Below, in pieces: positions 12,654 to 24,271 of a stretch of 64,000 bases of DNA. The stretch's first letter is position 1. Each line of letters opens with the position of its first letter. Both the position numbers and the translations under genes were made by a program. Below the pieces are notes generated by a model. That model was not told the DNA's origin and made no database searches. It was given only the letters and a program-made list of their open reading frames with translations. Source of the stretch: Dactylellina haptotyla. Taxonomy: Eukaryota; Ascomycota; Orbiliomycetes; Orbiliales; Orbiliaceae. The DNA is taken from positions 124,001-188,000 of the forward strand of contig CM062381.1 in assembly GCA_031310005.1 (NCBI GenBank). The letters are read 5' to 3'.

Positions 12654-12770
12654 ATGGCTTCACTCGTTGAAATCACGGCAAATTCCGGTCTGACCACGGA
12701 ACTTGCCGCAAAACTGAGGTCCTTCTGCACGATAGTGTTTTTCAGGCCTCACCACCGACAGTCACATTAA
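12654..12770 (+). other. Short gene-start-like fragment
   Basis: A 38-codon open frame beginning MASLVEITANSG with a good start context (AAAATGGC) preceded by a pyrimidine-rich stretch, like a real fungal 5' end. It reads LTTELAAKLR and then loses coding character. No convincing second exon follows. It may be a decayed or truncated gene start; I do not recognise the family. Confidence 0.2.
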
Positions 12771-14107
12771 TCTCACAGGAATCTAGTGAGTAACCGCAGT
12801 AAGAGCTTGGTGTTGTGAGACTAGCATGCCGAGTATATAAAGCTAAAATGGTGAGTGGTATACGTATGTAGTGCCCTATCCCAAGCACTCATTGGCTCAA
12901 ATATCTCTAAATAATGTGTCAGATTTTGAGAGGTTCTGACTTCTACCAACGTATCTACCAGAATTCTGATTTGAAGCCTCAAGCTCCTCATGATACAAAA
13001 AGAGCTGACGAAGATGATCGAAAACAGCCAGATTTCGAGGCATTATAATTATCAGAAATTTGCGTTGCCGTGTGTTGTTTGGTTCGCCGACCAGTAGATG
13101 GTGTTCAGGATGCATAATAATGCAACCTGCTTATACGCCATTCTGTTCATTTATTGGCTGAAAGAATATCCAATGTTATTCGGTGTTGTCAGCTTGAGTA
13201 GAACCAGTACTTATAGATATCAAATTTCTCTAAGTATGTATATATAATGTAAGCTATGTAAGCACACTGCATATAGGCCTCGCAGCTGCACAGACTGTTC
13301 GGTAGATCACATTTGCGCATAGCTAAGAACCTCAAGAGGGACAATAACTAAAAGTTACAGGCACGAATATTTCTCTGATTAGTGTGGCAGGGTCGTTAAC
13401 TTATTTATAACTGGTGCTAAAGCACTAGTAAGCCAAGGTGTGATGTTAACTCCCTATGCTACCATTGATGATCTTAGGATTAAGTATAGCACAATGGGGC
13501 ATTGCACACAAGTACTTGCTCTTCCTCTCGGACAACCTAGCTCGAAGGCTGGAGGCACATCAAGTAGTTTGATTGTACCTACTTTTATATGGATATCAGT
13601 CATGACGGCCAGTTGTGACATTTTGGAACCTTTAACCTACAAGATGTGGGCTGCGAAGTCTGTTTGTGAGGCAATCGGGGAGTGTATTCCCTGCTTGCTA
13701 CGACCGCAGGTCAAGATGTTTATGCAAATTGCAATCGCATTTCCTAGCCCTCTATGACGCCACCGCGAATTGGCCTAGAAAAACTTCATACGCTTGCATA
13801 CGCAATCCCCTTACTGCATGCGATTCGATAGTGTTGCAGGTGGCAGCTAAATAATATCCACCATAACATGGGAAGAAGTTTGAACTAAAGGGGCGTCGTG
13901 CAAATATCAAAATCATTCCCAGTTATCCCCAAACGACCTGCTAAGAATTTTTCAAAGATTAAAGAGGTTGGATGATTTCATCGTGCATTATGGATGATGG
14001 GATGCCGTCCTTAAAGTTAATCGTAAAATCGTCACAATTCGTCAGCTTGATGGTTACCTTCTTCGTGATTGATAAAGCACCGCCGTTTAACGCGGTTTTG
14101 ATCGACA

Positions 14108-14127
14108 AGATCTCGAGCTCGAGATCT
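14108..14127. repeat. Perfect 20-bp palindrome
   Basis: AGATCTCGAGCTCGAGATCT is its own reverse complement over all 20 bases. It lies in noncoding DNA about 650 bp upstream of the Rds1-like gene. Confidence 0.9.
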
Positions 14128-14661
14128 CGGAGCCAACCTAAACGACATTTATATCTCCTTCTATCGATGTACCTATACCTCGCATCCAAGAAATCCCTAA
14201 GAAAGTAAACCACTATTTACTACACTTCAAGCTAGTTGCTAACAACCAATACATATCATTTCCCTATTTGGTTAACAGATAGTTCCTATTCTGGTTCACT
14301 GTTTTACTGATTGGGACGAATCTCTGAGAATCCTTATGTAATCCCCTTGTTTGGGGGACCTTTTCGCTTGCATCAACTCTTTTGGACCAAGTCCTTCCAA
14401 ACTCGGGGTGTGGAGAAGGCCTCTTTGCTTAAATAAGAAGTGGAGCAATCATCACAACTGAGAAAACCTAGTCGATCACATCCCGAGATAGCGGAATTTT
14501 ATCTAGATTTCGGACCTGAACTATAAAAATGCCTTATTTTTTTTTAAATCGCACTCTAGTTTTGGGAAGATCCATTATTTCGTCATTTAGCTGCATATTA
14601 TCGATTGGTTTATACCATAACATCTATATCCTTTTGCTATTCTATATGAAAACTCGTGCTA

Positions 14662-14667
14662 TATAAA
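14662..14667 (+). promoter_or_regulatory. TATA box of the Rds1-like gene
   Basis: TATAAA within CTATATAAAG, 112 nt upstream of the ATG at 14779, followed by a pyrimidine-rich leader. Position fits a strongly expressed or inducible fungal gene. Confidence 0.55.
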
Positions 14668-14778
14668 GAGATGCATTTCGCGCCTCCAAATCAATCTCTC
14701 AGTACTCATTCTTAAAAGACTCCTTGCATTTTATCTTCAACCGAAAGACCAATTGATTGTTGGCGAGCAAAATTTACG

Positions 14779-15771
14779 ATGAAGTTCTCCATTCTCATTT
14801 TTAGTAGCGTGGCTATCATTCTCGCCAGATCCGCTGGTGCAGTACCTATCGTCAAAAAGGCAGACATTGATCTCGTTGTTCTCCAATTCGCGTTAACTTT
14901 GGAACATCTGGAAAATGTATTCTATAAAAAAGCGCTCTCTACACTGCCAGAATATAAATTTCTCGCGGCGGGGTTCACCAGGGAATACTACAAAAATCTG
15001 AAGTACATCGCCCATGACGAAGAGGCACACGTCAAGCTTCTAACAGATGGCATAACAGCCGCTGGTGGCATGCCCGTCGCCGCATGCACGTATGACTTTC
15101 CAATAACAGATGTCAAATCGTTTATTGGCCTGTCTTCAATTCTCGAGGGTGTTGGTACATCTGCCTATCTTGGTAGCGCCCCGTTGATAACTTCAAAGGA
15201 TTACTTGGCCGTCGCTGGTTCCATTCTTGTCGCGGAAGCACTCCACACTTCGATGCAACGCCAGGCTCTTCACCGCGTGCCATCTGCTAATCCATATGGA
15301 ACACCACTCACACCGAGTCCGGTATATACCCTCGCCGCGGCCTTCATTAAATCCTGTCCCTCCTCCAACATGGCTTTACCATTCACAGCCTTCCCAGCTC
15401 TTACCTTCAATGCTGAGAAACCGACCTCGGCCTCTATATCTATTTCCATCGACATCGGCATCGGCAACAAGCAGAGCTCCGATAAGCCGGCTCCCGTAAA
15501 GCCCCTTGAGTTTTCCGTGGTTGAGACTCTTCCTACTGACTTCTTTGTCACATTTGTAAACGGCTTGGAGGTTGTATCTGTCAAGCCGACGTCGGTCTCA
15601 GGAAAAACCTTTTCGGCCACTCCACCCGACACTTTTGGCGGCCAGACTTATGCTCTTGTTACGTCTGCGAACATGACAAGCGGCCCGATTGCCGACTCTG
15701 GTATTCTTTTTGGACCCGCTATTTTAGAGATTACTCCGCGTAGTCCGAATTATAATGTAAATTATCAGTAA
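14779..15771 (+). CDS. Secreted ferritin-like protein, Rds1 type
   Basis: Intronless, 330 residues. Residues 1-22 form a signal peptide (hydrophobic ILIFSSVAIILA, cleavage near SAGAVP). Residues about 30-180 form a four-helix ferritin-like domain: E42 and E45 in LEHLE, DEEAH at 80-84 (an ExxH metal motif), E123 in LEGVG, and AEALH at 152-156 (second ExxH). This is the layout of the fungal Ferritin_2/Rds1 family, named from a fission-yeast stress-responsive gene. The C-terminal part is Ser/Pro/Thr-rich and beta-like, ending in PRSPNYNVNYQ. Likely a di-iron extracellular or wall protein; the reaction is unknown. A TATA box precedes it. Confidence 0.85.
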   Translation: MKFSILIFSSVAIILARSAGAVPIVKKADIDLVVLQFALTLEHLENVFYKKALSTLPEYKFLAAGFTREYYKNLKYIAHDEEAHVKLLTDGITAAGGMPVAACTYDFPITDVKSFIGLSSILEGVGTSAYLGSAPLITSKDYLAVAGSILVAEALHTSMQRQALHRVPSANPYGTPLTPSPVYTLAAAFIKSCPSSNMALPFTAFPALTFNAEKPTSASISISIDIGIGNKQSSDKPAPVKPLEFSVVETLPTDFFVTFVNGLEVVSVKPTSVSGKTFSATPPDTFGGQTYALVTSANMTSGPIADSGILFGPAILEITPRSPNYNVNYQ

Positions 15772-16707
15772 GAATTTCGACGAGTGTGCTTGTCGGTGGC
15801 TGGGTGCGAAACCAAGGAAGCTTACGCTTTGCCAAATTTCGTTAGCCTGCCGAACCTGTCATTAAAGATTAAATCCAATTACGCGGTACCGGTTGTTAAA
15901 CATGAACTGTTCTTACCAAAGAACTTTGCATCCTTGTATCTTCTAATCATCAATTTCAAGATAATGTACTCTCAACGAAATTTTAGAACCTTTCGTATAA
16001 TATCCAACTACACACATTGAACCAGCTGCCCACGTTCGAGTACATATGAAAATCGTAAAAAATGACGGTGGTATCCAATCAGATATAGGGAGCAACAGTA
16101 AAACAGTAATGTCAGTATTTTTTCCTATCGCTGGCAGGGCGGCGCCAACTGAGGCACTACGGGGGCGAATGGAAAGCCATTAGTTTTCGAATCCCGAAAA
16201 TCGACATATTTTTTTATAGCGAAGTCGAGTTCTTCCAAGCAGATTATCTAGTTCAACTCAATCACCTCGTATTAAGATGATCACCAATACGAGTGGTGGG
16301 CGACCATAAACTCGCTTCATACTCTAGTATGTTCGGTCAAGGTATTAGTTACTTGGTTAACATGTCCCAAGGGTACTGAATAGGTTTCGTTGCGTGCAAA
16401 GCTTAGCGCGATGACGGGACTATGTGAGAGTTTCATTATCCGGTATGCGACCCCATTAATATTCTAAATATCCCTCAAATTTGCTTGAGAGATCTTATAT
16501 CGAATTAAAGATAGACTTTATAAGTACTCCTCGCGCAACGAGATGATTCATTACCATCTACGGATGGGTTATCAATATTCATTTTAAAATGGAGACCACG
16601 GCTCATTGGTTTATTATAGCACCTAATGGGTAAGCGTTTGATATAGTGATCCAATAACTCTTAGTTAAATGGTAACTCGTTAATTATAAATAATAATATA
16701 TTAAAAA
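15772..16707. other. Convergent intergenic region
   Basis: Space between the Rds1-like gene and the phosphate transporter 3' end. A run of open sequence to 16020 directly after the Rds1 stop looks like 3' UTR. AT-rich toward 16700. No gene supported. Confidence 0.4.
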
Positions 16708-19067
16708 TCAATTTTGTTCGTCTGCAGATTCGGCCATGAATCCACGCGAAAGCTCCTCCAAACCTATACTATCACCGTTACTATCCTGAACTTCGGGAAC
16801 CCAATACCATGTTACAACAGCGCCTAATAACATTAAAACTGAAAATCTGTTTTGTACGAATATTAGCCTTCGAAATCCAGACTCACCAATCATGCACAAC
16901 TTACATAAACAAAACGTAGGCTAGCGATTTTGAATCATCCGCATCAACATGTTGGCCCTTCGTAAACTCAACCTCGTTCGTGAAAACGTTTGCGATTATA
17001 GAGCCTAGCTTCCCCGCCGCCGCCGAAACCCCGTGGCCCGTGGCCCGTAGCCTCGTTGGGAATACTTCAGCAGCCATCTATAATTATTTGAAACTTATAT
17101 GTCAGTAACGATAAGAAACAAATTTAGGCGATTCCAGGCCCAAACTTACGATATAGGTAGTGGTGTTCGGGCCCAAATTGAAAAAAAGCTGACACAAAAC
17201 ATAAAGCATGATCACGACACCCTTGTACGGGGTATCTATCAGATAAAGATACGTCCATCCGACAACGAAGAGCAAAATTGTCAATATTATGAAGCCCCAG
17301 AATTGCAGTTTCTTTCGGCTCACGTGTTTGATCATTTTGATCACGATCATACTGCCGATAAGAGCGCCCGCAACAACAATCACCAACGACCTCAACGCAA
17401 TATCTCTCAATGTCGTGTAGACATCTGGGTCTTCGTGACTCTCGTAGCTCCACAATTTCTTCACAATCGTGGAGTTATTAACACCCAGACCATAGAAGGC
17501 ACAGTCAAGAATCAGCCAAGACATCGAAGTTCCAAACAGCGTCTTCCAGTTTCCTTCTTTAATGAAGTATTTCTTCATCTCGGCCCAATACGGGGGTATT
17601 TCGATCTCGGCAAACGCGGCTGAATGGCGATTATGGCTATCAAAGGAGCTTCTGCCTGTGTAGACGCTTTCACGATGATTATGGACCGAATGAGCGCTCG
17701 GAACAACTGTTGTATCCCCGGTCAGATTGTTGGCGACTATGGGAGCCTGGCTAGAGGGTCCACCTGGTCTCCTACCTTCTCGCGAGCTGGAAGCATGTTG
17801 AATAGCATCTCCGGAATCAACAACTATAACCGGGGCAACGGGATGAGATGCCGTAGGACCCTGGCTACTTCGGGTAGATATTGGCCGCGATTGGGACGGC
17901 TCGCCGATTGATTCCATAAAGGGCGGTTGATCCAAAGATTCCATAAAGACAATATTGTCGTACACAGCTTGTTCGCGATCAGGCTCCGCTTGTCCGTAGT
18001 ATTGAAGAGCTTCTTGGTACGCTTTCCTATAGTTTTGAGCAACTTCCAAGGTGTACCGCGGTGATTCCGGGATGGTTACTCGGAAGTAAAGGGCGATAAC
18101 GGCAGGTATGATGCCAATTCCGACAATCCATCTCCACGTCATATCTAATGACCGCAAGCAATCCTCCTTGCAGGTGCTTCCCTCAGGGGTGATTTGCGTG
18201 CCGATGACATAATGACGGTTGGCGTGAAGCGCGGCTAGTGCAACGAGATTACCGAGAAGCTGTCCGATGGGTTGCATGAAGAATATCCACGCCAGCATTC
18301 TGGCTCGGTGCTTTCGGGGCGCAAATCTATAGAGGTGGATTAATTAGATACCATCATTATCCTTGAATATGCTAATCAGTACGATCTAACTTACTCGGCC
18401 CCTATAACTGCAGATAACGGGTAGTCCCCGCCGATAGCGATACCTATTGTCGAGTCAGAAACGCATCATTCACTCCAAGCTGTTGGTTGATCGTACCCAT
18501 AGTTATCCTCCAAAAAATGAGCCATGCCGAGATATCCATCGAGCCATATGTCCCGGACGAGGCCATTGTGAGACCGAGCGTCCCGACGATGAGCATGATC
18601 AGCTCTATCCCGTACATCCTCCGGCGACCATAGTTGTCTGCGAGGACGCCGAAGAGCACCTGTCCGATGGCGGTCCCGATGAGCAGGGAGCACCCCAACG
18701 TGGTGCTCAGACCCCTGGAAATGTTTCCCTCATAGTAAACGATCTTGAGAATCGGCAGGACGATATTGATAGCGAATATGTCGTAGGAGTCGGTGAAGAA
18801 GCCGACGGCGGCGACCACCACCACCAGATAGTCGAAGCCGGAGTCGTCGATTCGAGTTATTATCGCGTCCTGCCGGCGGGTCGGGTCCTTGAGACAACAA
18901 TAACGGTGATCAGCATAGCGCACTTATTCGCTGCGTTGCCGGCAAGGGGCGGGTTTCCACCTTACCGTTTCGTACTGGTACAGCGGCGCAACATCCCTCC
19001 ACATGCGGAGGGGCATCCATCGCCGGGTCCGTCGCTGCCTCGTGGAACTCTTCTCGTTCGACGTCAT
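16708..19067 (-). CDS. PHO84-type inorganic phosphate:H+ symporter (MFS)
   Basis: Six exons: 19067-18966, 18887-18497, 18443-18395, 18326-17150, 17077-16905, 16846-16708; introns 53-78 nt, every phase consistent; 676 residues. The N-terminal half has GFFTDSYDIFAINIVLPIL, GQVLFGVLADNYGRRRMYG (MFS motif A) and GIAIGGDYPLSAVIGAE, the classical signature of fungal phosphate permeases, then RMLAWIFFMQPIGQLLG and PESPRYTLEV. A hydrophilic loop of about 120 residues, Ser-rich, separates the halves. The second half has AFYGLGVNNSTI, NLGPNTTTYI and MAAEVFPTRLRATGHG. Plasma-membrane high-affinity phosphate import is expected; regulation by the PHO pathway is known for homologues but I did not find a clear Pho4 site in the short promoter. 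The loop is longer than in yeast Pho84. Confidence 0.92.
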
Positions 19068-19652
19068 CGCGATCGTTCGGTGCGCGCGTCTCCTACAGGA
19101 GAATTGTGTCGCTGGTAGAAGCCCGCCAGCGTTTTCGGTTTGGGGAGATGATGGCGAGAGAAAATGGGACGATCGAGAGGCCCCATTAATATTGCCGGGT
19201 CTTTGGGGCTCCACCGCTTCGGTTATTATCCCGACAGCCGCGCTGGTGGGAATTAATTGGGAATTGGGCTGCGGCGTGCTGAACGAGGCGTCGCTGCGTT
19301 GCGCTTCAAACCGAACGGGTCTCAGGACGGTTGCCTGAACGAATCCTCGAAGCCGCCTCTTGGCTGCGTCGCAGCAGACTGGGCACAGCAGGATTCTGTC
19401 TATTTAACACACCCGGTGGTCGCTGGTAGCTTCGGGCCCGACCATTTCCAATAATAAACTACGAGCACGGCTAGCTGGGGTTGTTTTCCTGTGCGGAAAC
19501 AAGAATTGTCGAATAATATATACCCGACGGCGGACTAAAACTAAATTACAAGGCTTGGTCTATCTAGAGCCCTCTATACGTTTCCCTTTTAACCCGTTCG
19601 CATGAGCAAATGATACAGCATCTACCGACGCATCGTCAGCACAGTTTTCCCT
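19068..19652. other. Intergenic region upstream of the phosphate transporter
   Basis: Promoter side of the phosphate carrier and 3' side of the next gene. The open frame continuing upstream of the chosen start (to 19214) is leader sequence. No further gene seen. Confidence 0.4.
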
Positions 19653-21990
19653 TTAAGGGTTCGTTGGCGCCTGATATGTCCTACCTGAATGAGACTTGAA
19701 TGTGATTGTGATATCTCTCCACATTTGTTGTCGCCACGGCTCGGAAGCGTTCTGCCTATGGGACTGCATAGACACGCTCGAGCTGCGCCGAGGACGAAAG
19801 TAGCTCGCTCCGCTACTCGACAGCATTGGCAAAGCCGGGCGGTCCATCTCTGCGTCCGCCGCCCCGCGTGAGGTCATGCTTGGGCCCGGGGATTGAGCCA
19901 TAGATGAAGACTCAGTGGACAGCTCTATGCACACGGCCCTTTCTTTCACCGCAATCCTCGAGAAGGCGTACACTACGAAATATATGAATATTGACATTTC
20001 ACCGGAACATCAGATGGTGGTGGGATGGGCCTTACTCGGGATCTCGAAGAATGCGTTCATCTCAACGTGCGCGAGAAAGTGTATAAACTTCTCGCCCCTC
20101 CCGTTGCTAAGAACCCGGATCACTTGGTTGTAAGATAATTTGCTCGTCGTTCTGGCGCCTGTTGTGCACTTTATCTTCTCGGCAACAAAGTAACCGTCTA
20201 TCGTCCTGTTCAGAACAAGTTCTTGAAATATTGTCCAATCTGATTCGCAATTTGTTAGCAAACCATGTTTAGAAATCCTGCAGGCAGATGCGTGTCACTA
20301 CCTTCTTCACACCTGAAATGATACATAAGTTTGTATTCACCCGCTGCCGAGAAATCATCCATTTTTGAAGCGGCTCTAGGACCTTCTAGCCTGAAATGAG
20401 GGTTATTAAGAAAGTAAACAGAATAGTCGCCAAGAGATTGAATGTCGATATGAGGTATCGGGAGTGACGTCGAACTCGCTATACAAGAGAGAGAAAATCA
20501 GTTTATCAGTTCCGGCATTATCCCAGAGATCAAGTCTTACGTTTTTGGTATACAGTGCAGATGCCGTCTTCGTAACTTCGTATAGCCAAGAGAATTCTCG
20601 TATCCAAATCTCGCCATACGGCGATGCTTTTGACGTGCTTTGCAAGATCCCTATGAGTTGGGTGAGACGGTCGTCTTTGCTGTCCGCTCAAATACAGTAT
20701 ATATCTGGAAATTTACTAGTTAGCGTGGAGGAAGGATTAGACGTTCATATACGCTGCTTACTTTACGTCAGCACCTCCACCCGACAATCTGAAAGACTGT
20801 TTCGCAACGGTGCCGCCGGATGTGCTGCCAGTCGTTTCTAATATACGGGGATTATGTATTGGTGACGTGGGTGAGGTAGCGATGTTTGATGGGTCGGATG
20901 GAGAGTCAAGCGAAGAGAAAGCGGGAACCCTGGTATTCATCGGGATCAGAACTGGGCGCTGTCTCGGAGTGGGAATCGATTCCGGGACGATACTCGAAGC
21001 TCCGTGTAACAGCTTGTACGGACTATATTTTATAGAATCGAGGAACGCCGGGTCCATGTTTAGAGCCTGGTCGCCCCTAAACATCCTCTCACTCGGATTT
21101 GTGCTCCCAACTATCCTCTCCTTTGGACTCGGAATAGCCAGCCACGGTTGGGGTAGTTCCAAAGGTTCTGGTGCGATAGAGGTCGCCGTGGTCGATGCCA
21201 TTGAGACGGATGAAAATGGCGAACTGTTCCAGGTCGGCGTGCTGTCTGCAGGGGTCGACTGGCCCATCGTAGACGGTCGCGGGGTTGAGAAATCCAGGCC
21301 GGGATAGTATGGCGAGAGTCTCATCACCTCTGGTGAATATTTCGCCGAATCCACATACTCATCAGATATAGCATATCGCGATAAAGAATCGGTTGAAGAG
21401 TGTCCCTGGCGTGTCGCGGCCGGTATTCTCATTTCAGGTGCGAGTGATTTCAGGTTAGGTGTACTGTTTTCGCGAGAAGGAAAGTTAGAGTCATTGTGAT
21501 ATAAGCTTTATCGAAGCAATGTAAAACCGTACTGAGACTCCATATCCATCGCCTCATACCCAGAAGCCATGTCCCTCCATTGCCCGAATCGCACGGTCTC
21601 CATATATAATTGGTCGAGCACCTGCTGGGCAGCAGCTTCCTCGACCGGTGTGGGAGGGAAGATTTGGAATGCCTCCCTCAACGTAACTGAGGTGTCGCCA
21701 TATCGTTTGAAGACAGCCTTCTGATATTTCCGGATGAGGCTCTGTAGGTCCGCGAGGCTCCTCAGAAATGCATCGTGAAAAGGGTACAGCTCTCTATCGC
21801 GAGCTCTATAGTAGTCGCGGAAGGCTCGATAGCGGGCGAGCAGGTCAGACAGATGGGCGAGCAGGTTCTCGAGGCAGGTTTCGGGGCTAGGCCCATCATT
21901 TCTGGAAGCGACAACGAGGTTGTGAAGCGCCTTCGTGGCTCGAACAACCCCTTGCGCGGACGGGGTTAGAACGCTACTGGTGCTGGCCAT
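19653..21990 (-). CDS. Fungal protein of unknown function, six exons
   Basis: Exons 21990-21533, 21463-20762, 20704-20541, 20478-20302, 20239-20036, 19972-19653; introns 57-69 nt, all phases fit, giving 674 residues. Residues 1-150 are almost entirely helical (ALHNLVVASRND, LLARYRAFRDYYRARD, FLRSLADLQSLIRKYQ), possibly a helical bundle. Residues 155-385 are Ser/Pro-rich and disordered, containing SIKYSPYKLL and SIPTPRQRP. A compact beta-rich domain follows (about 390-570): HVKSIAVWRDLDTR, FRLEGPRAASKMDD, FRCEDWTIFQELVLNR and HFLAHVEMNAFFEIP. The tail is basic and Ser-rich. I do not recognise a named family. A short frame at 22204-22007 upstream could be an extra 5' exon but no good junction was found. 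Confidence 0.7.
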
Positions 21991-22913
21991 CGTTCGCAGG
22001 AGAGCTTTAGTAGCGGGGTGCCGTCAACACGGCCCGATAACGTTGTAGGCCCTCCAGGACTCTGAGCGCTTTCCTACTGAGATCTTGTATCAAGAACTGC
22101 CATAGCGTCTCGGGAATGTTGATGCCTAAGTTAGGTGCCAACTGGGCGTTCTGCGGTTGTATCACCGATTGGGGGTTTGCTTTTTTCTCGCGCTCTTCAC
22201 ACAAATACCAGCCCAGCTAGCTAACTCAGCCGGGCGAACCGTACAGGCGGTGGGCAAGCGTTGCAAACGTTGCAAACCAGCCAGGCGGGAAGGAGGGCAG
22301 TTGGAAGTGCGAATTCGAACCGATCCCGCACGTGGAGGGCTGTGACAGGGGTCGGACCTCTGACAGCTACCTTAAAATGCATCGCCGCATTTGCAGAAAC
22401 GAGGAATTTGGGGGGTGCGGAAGCCCTGGTTCGATCGATTCGGTCCTCCGTGATTGATAGCCGAAGCGGAAGCCCGTTTGAACGCTTGTCGATTCACACT
22501 GCCGGGTGCGGATGGCCCCCAAAGCACCAGAATTGTCGGGACTTCATATCTGAAGCGTATTGGCACCGTGCGTGTCTCCTCCGTCGAGGCTCTCTGCAAA
22601 CCCGAGGACGACCCGAGGTTTTCCTTCAGTAGATCTATAGAGCTGTACAGGTACACGCACACGTCCAACTGTGGAAGCGGCCTCGTTTAGGTCCTCAGCC
22701 GCTTATCGGGGTTACACAGAACGTCGAACTGCCAGAAAAGGCGAAAGAGAGGTCGAGCTGGGCGAGGACCGTTGGAACGGGCTGGCATCGTCCGGTCCAG
22801 TTGAGCCTCCGTCGCGTTGTGTTGCGCCGCCCAGTCCATAGTATCTATCTACGTATATAGCTAAGTATGTAGGCGTACGTGCGTGTGTATGTGTATCCGT
22901 CCCCCGTCCCGCC
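21991..22913. other. Divergent promoter region
   Basis: Lies between the start of a minus-strand gene and the start of a plus-strand gene, so it probably holds both promoters. It contains a short direct repeat CGTTGCAAA twice near 22259-22275 and a minus-strand open frame at 22007-22204 of uncertain status. Confidence 0.4.
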
Positions 22914-24158
22914 ATGCCTCCTCCTCCCGCGCACATCGCCTACTACATCTCCTCCCACGGCTACGGCCATGCGACGCGGGCCATCCAGCTCTGCCACGCC
23001 TTCCTGCGCGCCCACGACGGCCTCCGGATCACCATCGTCTCGCAGGCCTCCAGCCAGATCTTCTTACCCCTCCTCAACGCATCCGACCGCGTGAGCCTGC
23101 GTCCCGTCACCATCGACTCCGCCGTTATCCAGCCGACCCCGTACCTCCTCGATGTCGAGCAGACGGTCTCCAACCTGTTGCAACTGGACGCCGACGAGGT
23201 CATTTCCACGGAAGCGGAATGGCTGAAAAGTCACAACGTCGAGCTCGCTCTGGTTGACGCTCCCTACCTCCCGAGCATGGCTGCCTCCAAGGCCGGCGTC
23301 ATGAGCATTCTGATCACCAACTTTGCCTTCGCGGAGGTATTCAGCTACTTTCACGACAAGGTGGATGAAAAAGTACAGCAGAGCTTGGAGGTCGCCGTCA
23401 GCAGTGCCGTCAAAGGCTACTCACACGCGGACGTTTGGTTGCGACTCCCCGGATGGCTACCCAACCCCGGATTTTTATCAATTGAGCTCCCCAGTTCCAA
23501 TTGGGTATCAGAAGAAGAATTGAACGTGCCCTTCATTGGTGAAATCACACCGGAGCACTCGATTGCGAATCCCAATTTCAAGAGAAAAGTGATTGACACC
23601 CCGCTGATCACCCGCCCCGCCACCACCATCTCGCGAATCGACATCTTGAAGACCCTCGAGATACCCACAGAACTTTTCACTCACAAGTTGCTACTGCTGC
23701 TACTGCCCCTCCCCGACCCACCGCCGCAGATACCATCCGACTGGCTTTGCGTTATTGCCGGCTCCACACCTACCATGCTTCTCCCAGACCGCTACTTTGT
23801 CGCTCCACCGGACATCCACATACCGGATGTGATGAAGATATCGAGCTGCGTGATGGCAAAACTAGGCTACGGAACCGTCAGTGAGGTTTTGGCAGCCGAT
23901 GTACCCCTCGTGTATATCCCCCGCCGTCAGTTTGTTGAGGAGTACGGGCTGCGCAAGCTCGTCGAAACGTGGCCGGGGTATGAGAATCGAGCGGAGATAA
24001 TGGAGATCGAGTCGTTCGAGAAGGGTTACTGGTGGTGGATGGTTAGCGAGCTGGAGAGCAGAGAAAAGATAGGCGAAGAAAATGCCGGTCCCGTGGATGA
24101 CGGTGATGCCATTCGCAGGATGGTCGTAGAGCAATGGCAGGAGTATAGAGCTATTTGA
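22914..24158 (+). CDS. GT1-like glycosyltransferase (MurG/arabinokinase-N type)
   Basis: Intronless, 414 residues. The N-terminus AYYISSHGYGHATRAIQL is the Gly/His loop found in GT-B enzymes and in the N-terminal domain of plant L-arabinokinase-like proteins, where it begins the acceptor half. The C-terminal half has MKISSCVMAKLGYGTVSEVLAADVPLVYIPR followed by EEYGLRKLVE, the nucleotide-sugar-binding region of the UDP-glycosyltransferase/glycogen phosphorylase superfamily. The usual SFGG motif between halves is replaced by a run of Leu and Pro (near 23690), which is odd. No signal peptide or membrane span, so it should be cytosolic. Donor and acceptor unknown. Coding GC is higher than in neighbouring genes. 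Confidence 0.75.
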   Translation: MPPPPAHIAYYISSHGYGHATRAIQLCHAFLRAHDGLRITIVSQASSQIFLPLLNASDRVSLRPVTIDSAVIQPTPYLLDVEQTVSNLLQLDADEVISTEAEWLKSHNVELALVDAPYLPSMAASKAGVMSILITNFAFAEVFSYFHDKVDEKVQQSLEVAVSSAVKGYSHADVWLRLPGWLPNPGFLSIELPSSNWVSEEELNVPFIGEITPEHSIANPNFKRKVIDTPLITRPATTISRIDILKTLEIPTELFTHKLLLLLLPLPDPPPQIPSDWLCVIAGSTPTMLLPDRYFVAPPDIHIPDVMKISSCVMAKLGYGTVSEVLAADVPLVYIPRRQFVEEYGLRKLVETWPGYENRAEIMEIESFEKGYWWWMVSELESREKIGEENAGPVDDGDAIRRMVVEQWQEYRAI

Positions 24159-24271
24159 ATGTTTTAGAATTAGAGAATCTAGATTTGGCGTTTTTTTTTT
24201 CTTAATTCATACCAATCAGAGAAGCCCCAAAAACAAAGCATGTGTAACACCACTTCCGCCCAACCATAAAA

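Larger units (their letters stand above)
12203..14661. other. Long intergenic region with one short gene-like fragment
   Basis: About 2.4 kb between divergent genes. Apart from the small frame at 12654-12770 and the palindrome at 14108-14127, I find only short open frames without domains (for example 13440-13757 and 13959-14213). Confidence 0.4.

Noticed and set aside
17318-17323. CACGTG as a Pho4 site for the phosphate transporter
   Set aside because: It lies inside the coding sequence of the gene, not in its promoter.
22007-22204. Extra 5' exon of the 19653-21990 gene
   Set aside because: The frame reads like protein (LSRKALRVLEGLQRYR) but no GT/AG junction joins it in frame to the next exon.
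22300-22330. T-loop-like GGTTCGAATTC (minus strand) as a tRNA gene
   Set aside because: No matching acceptor stem, D-arm or anticodon arm could be placed around it.
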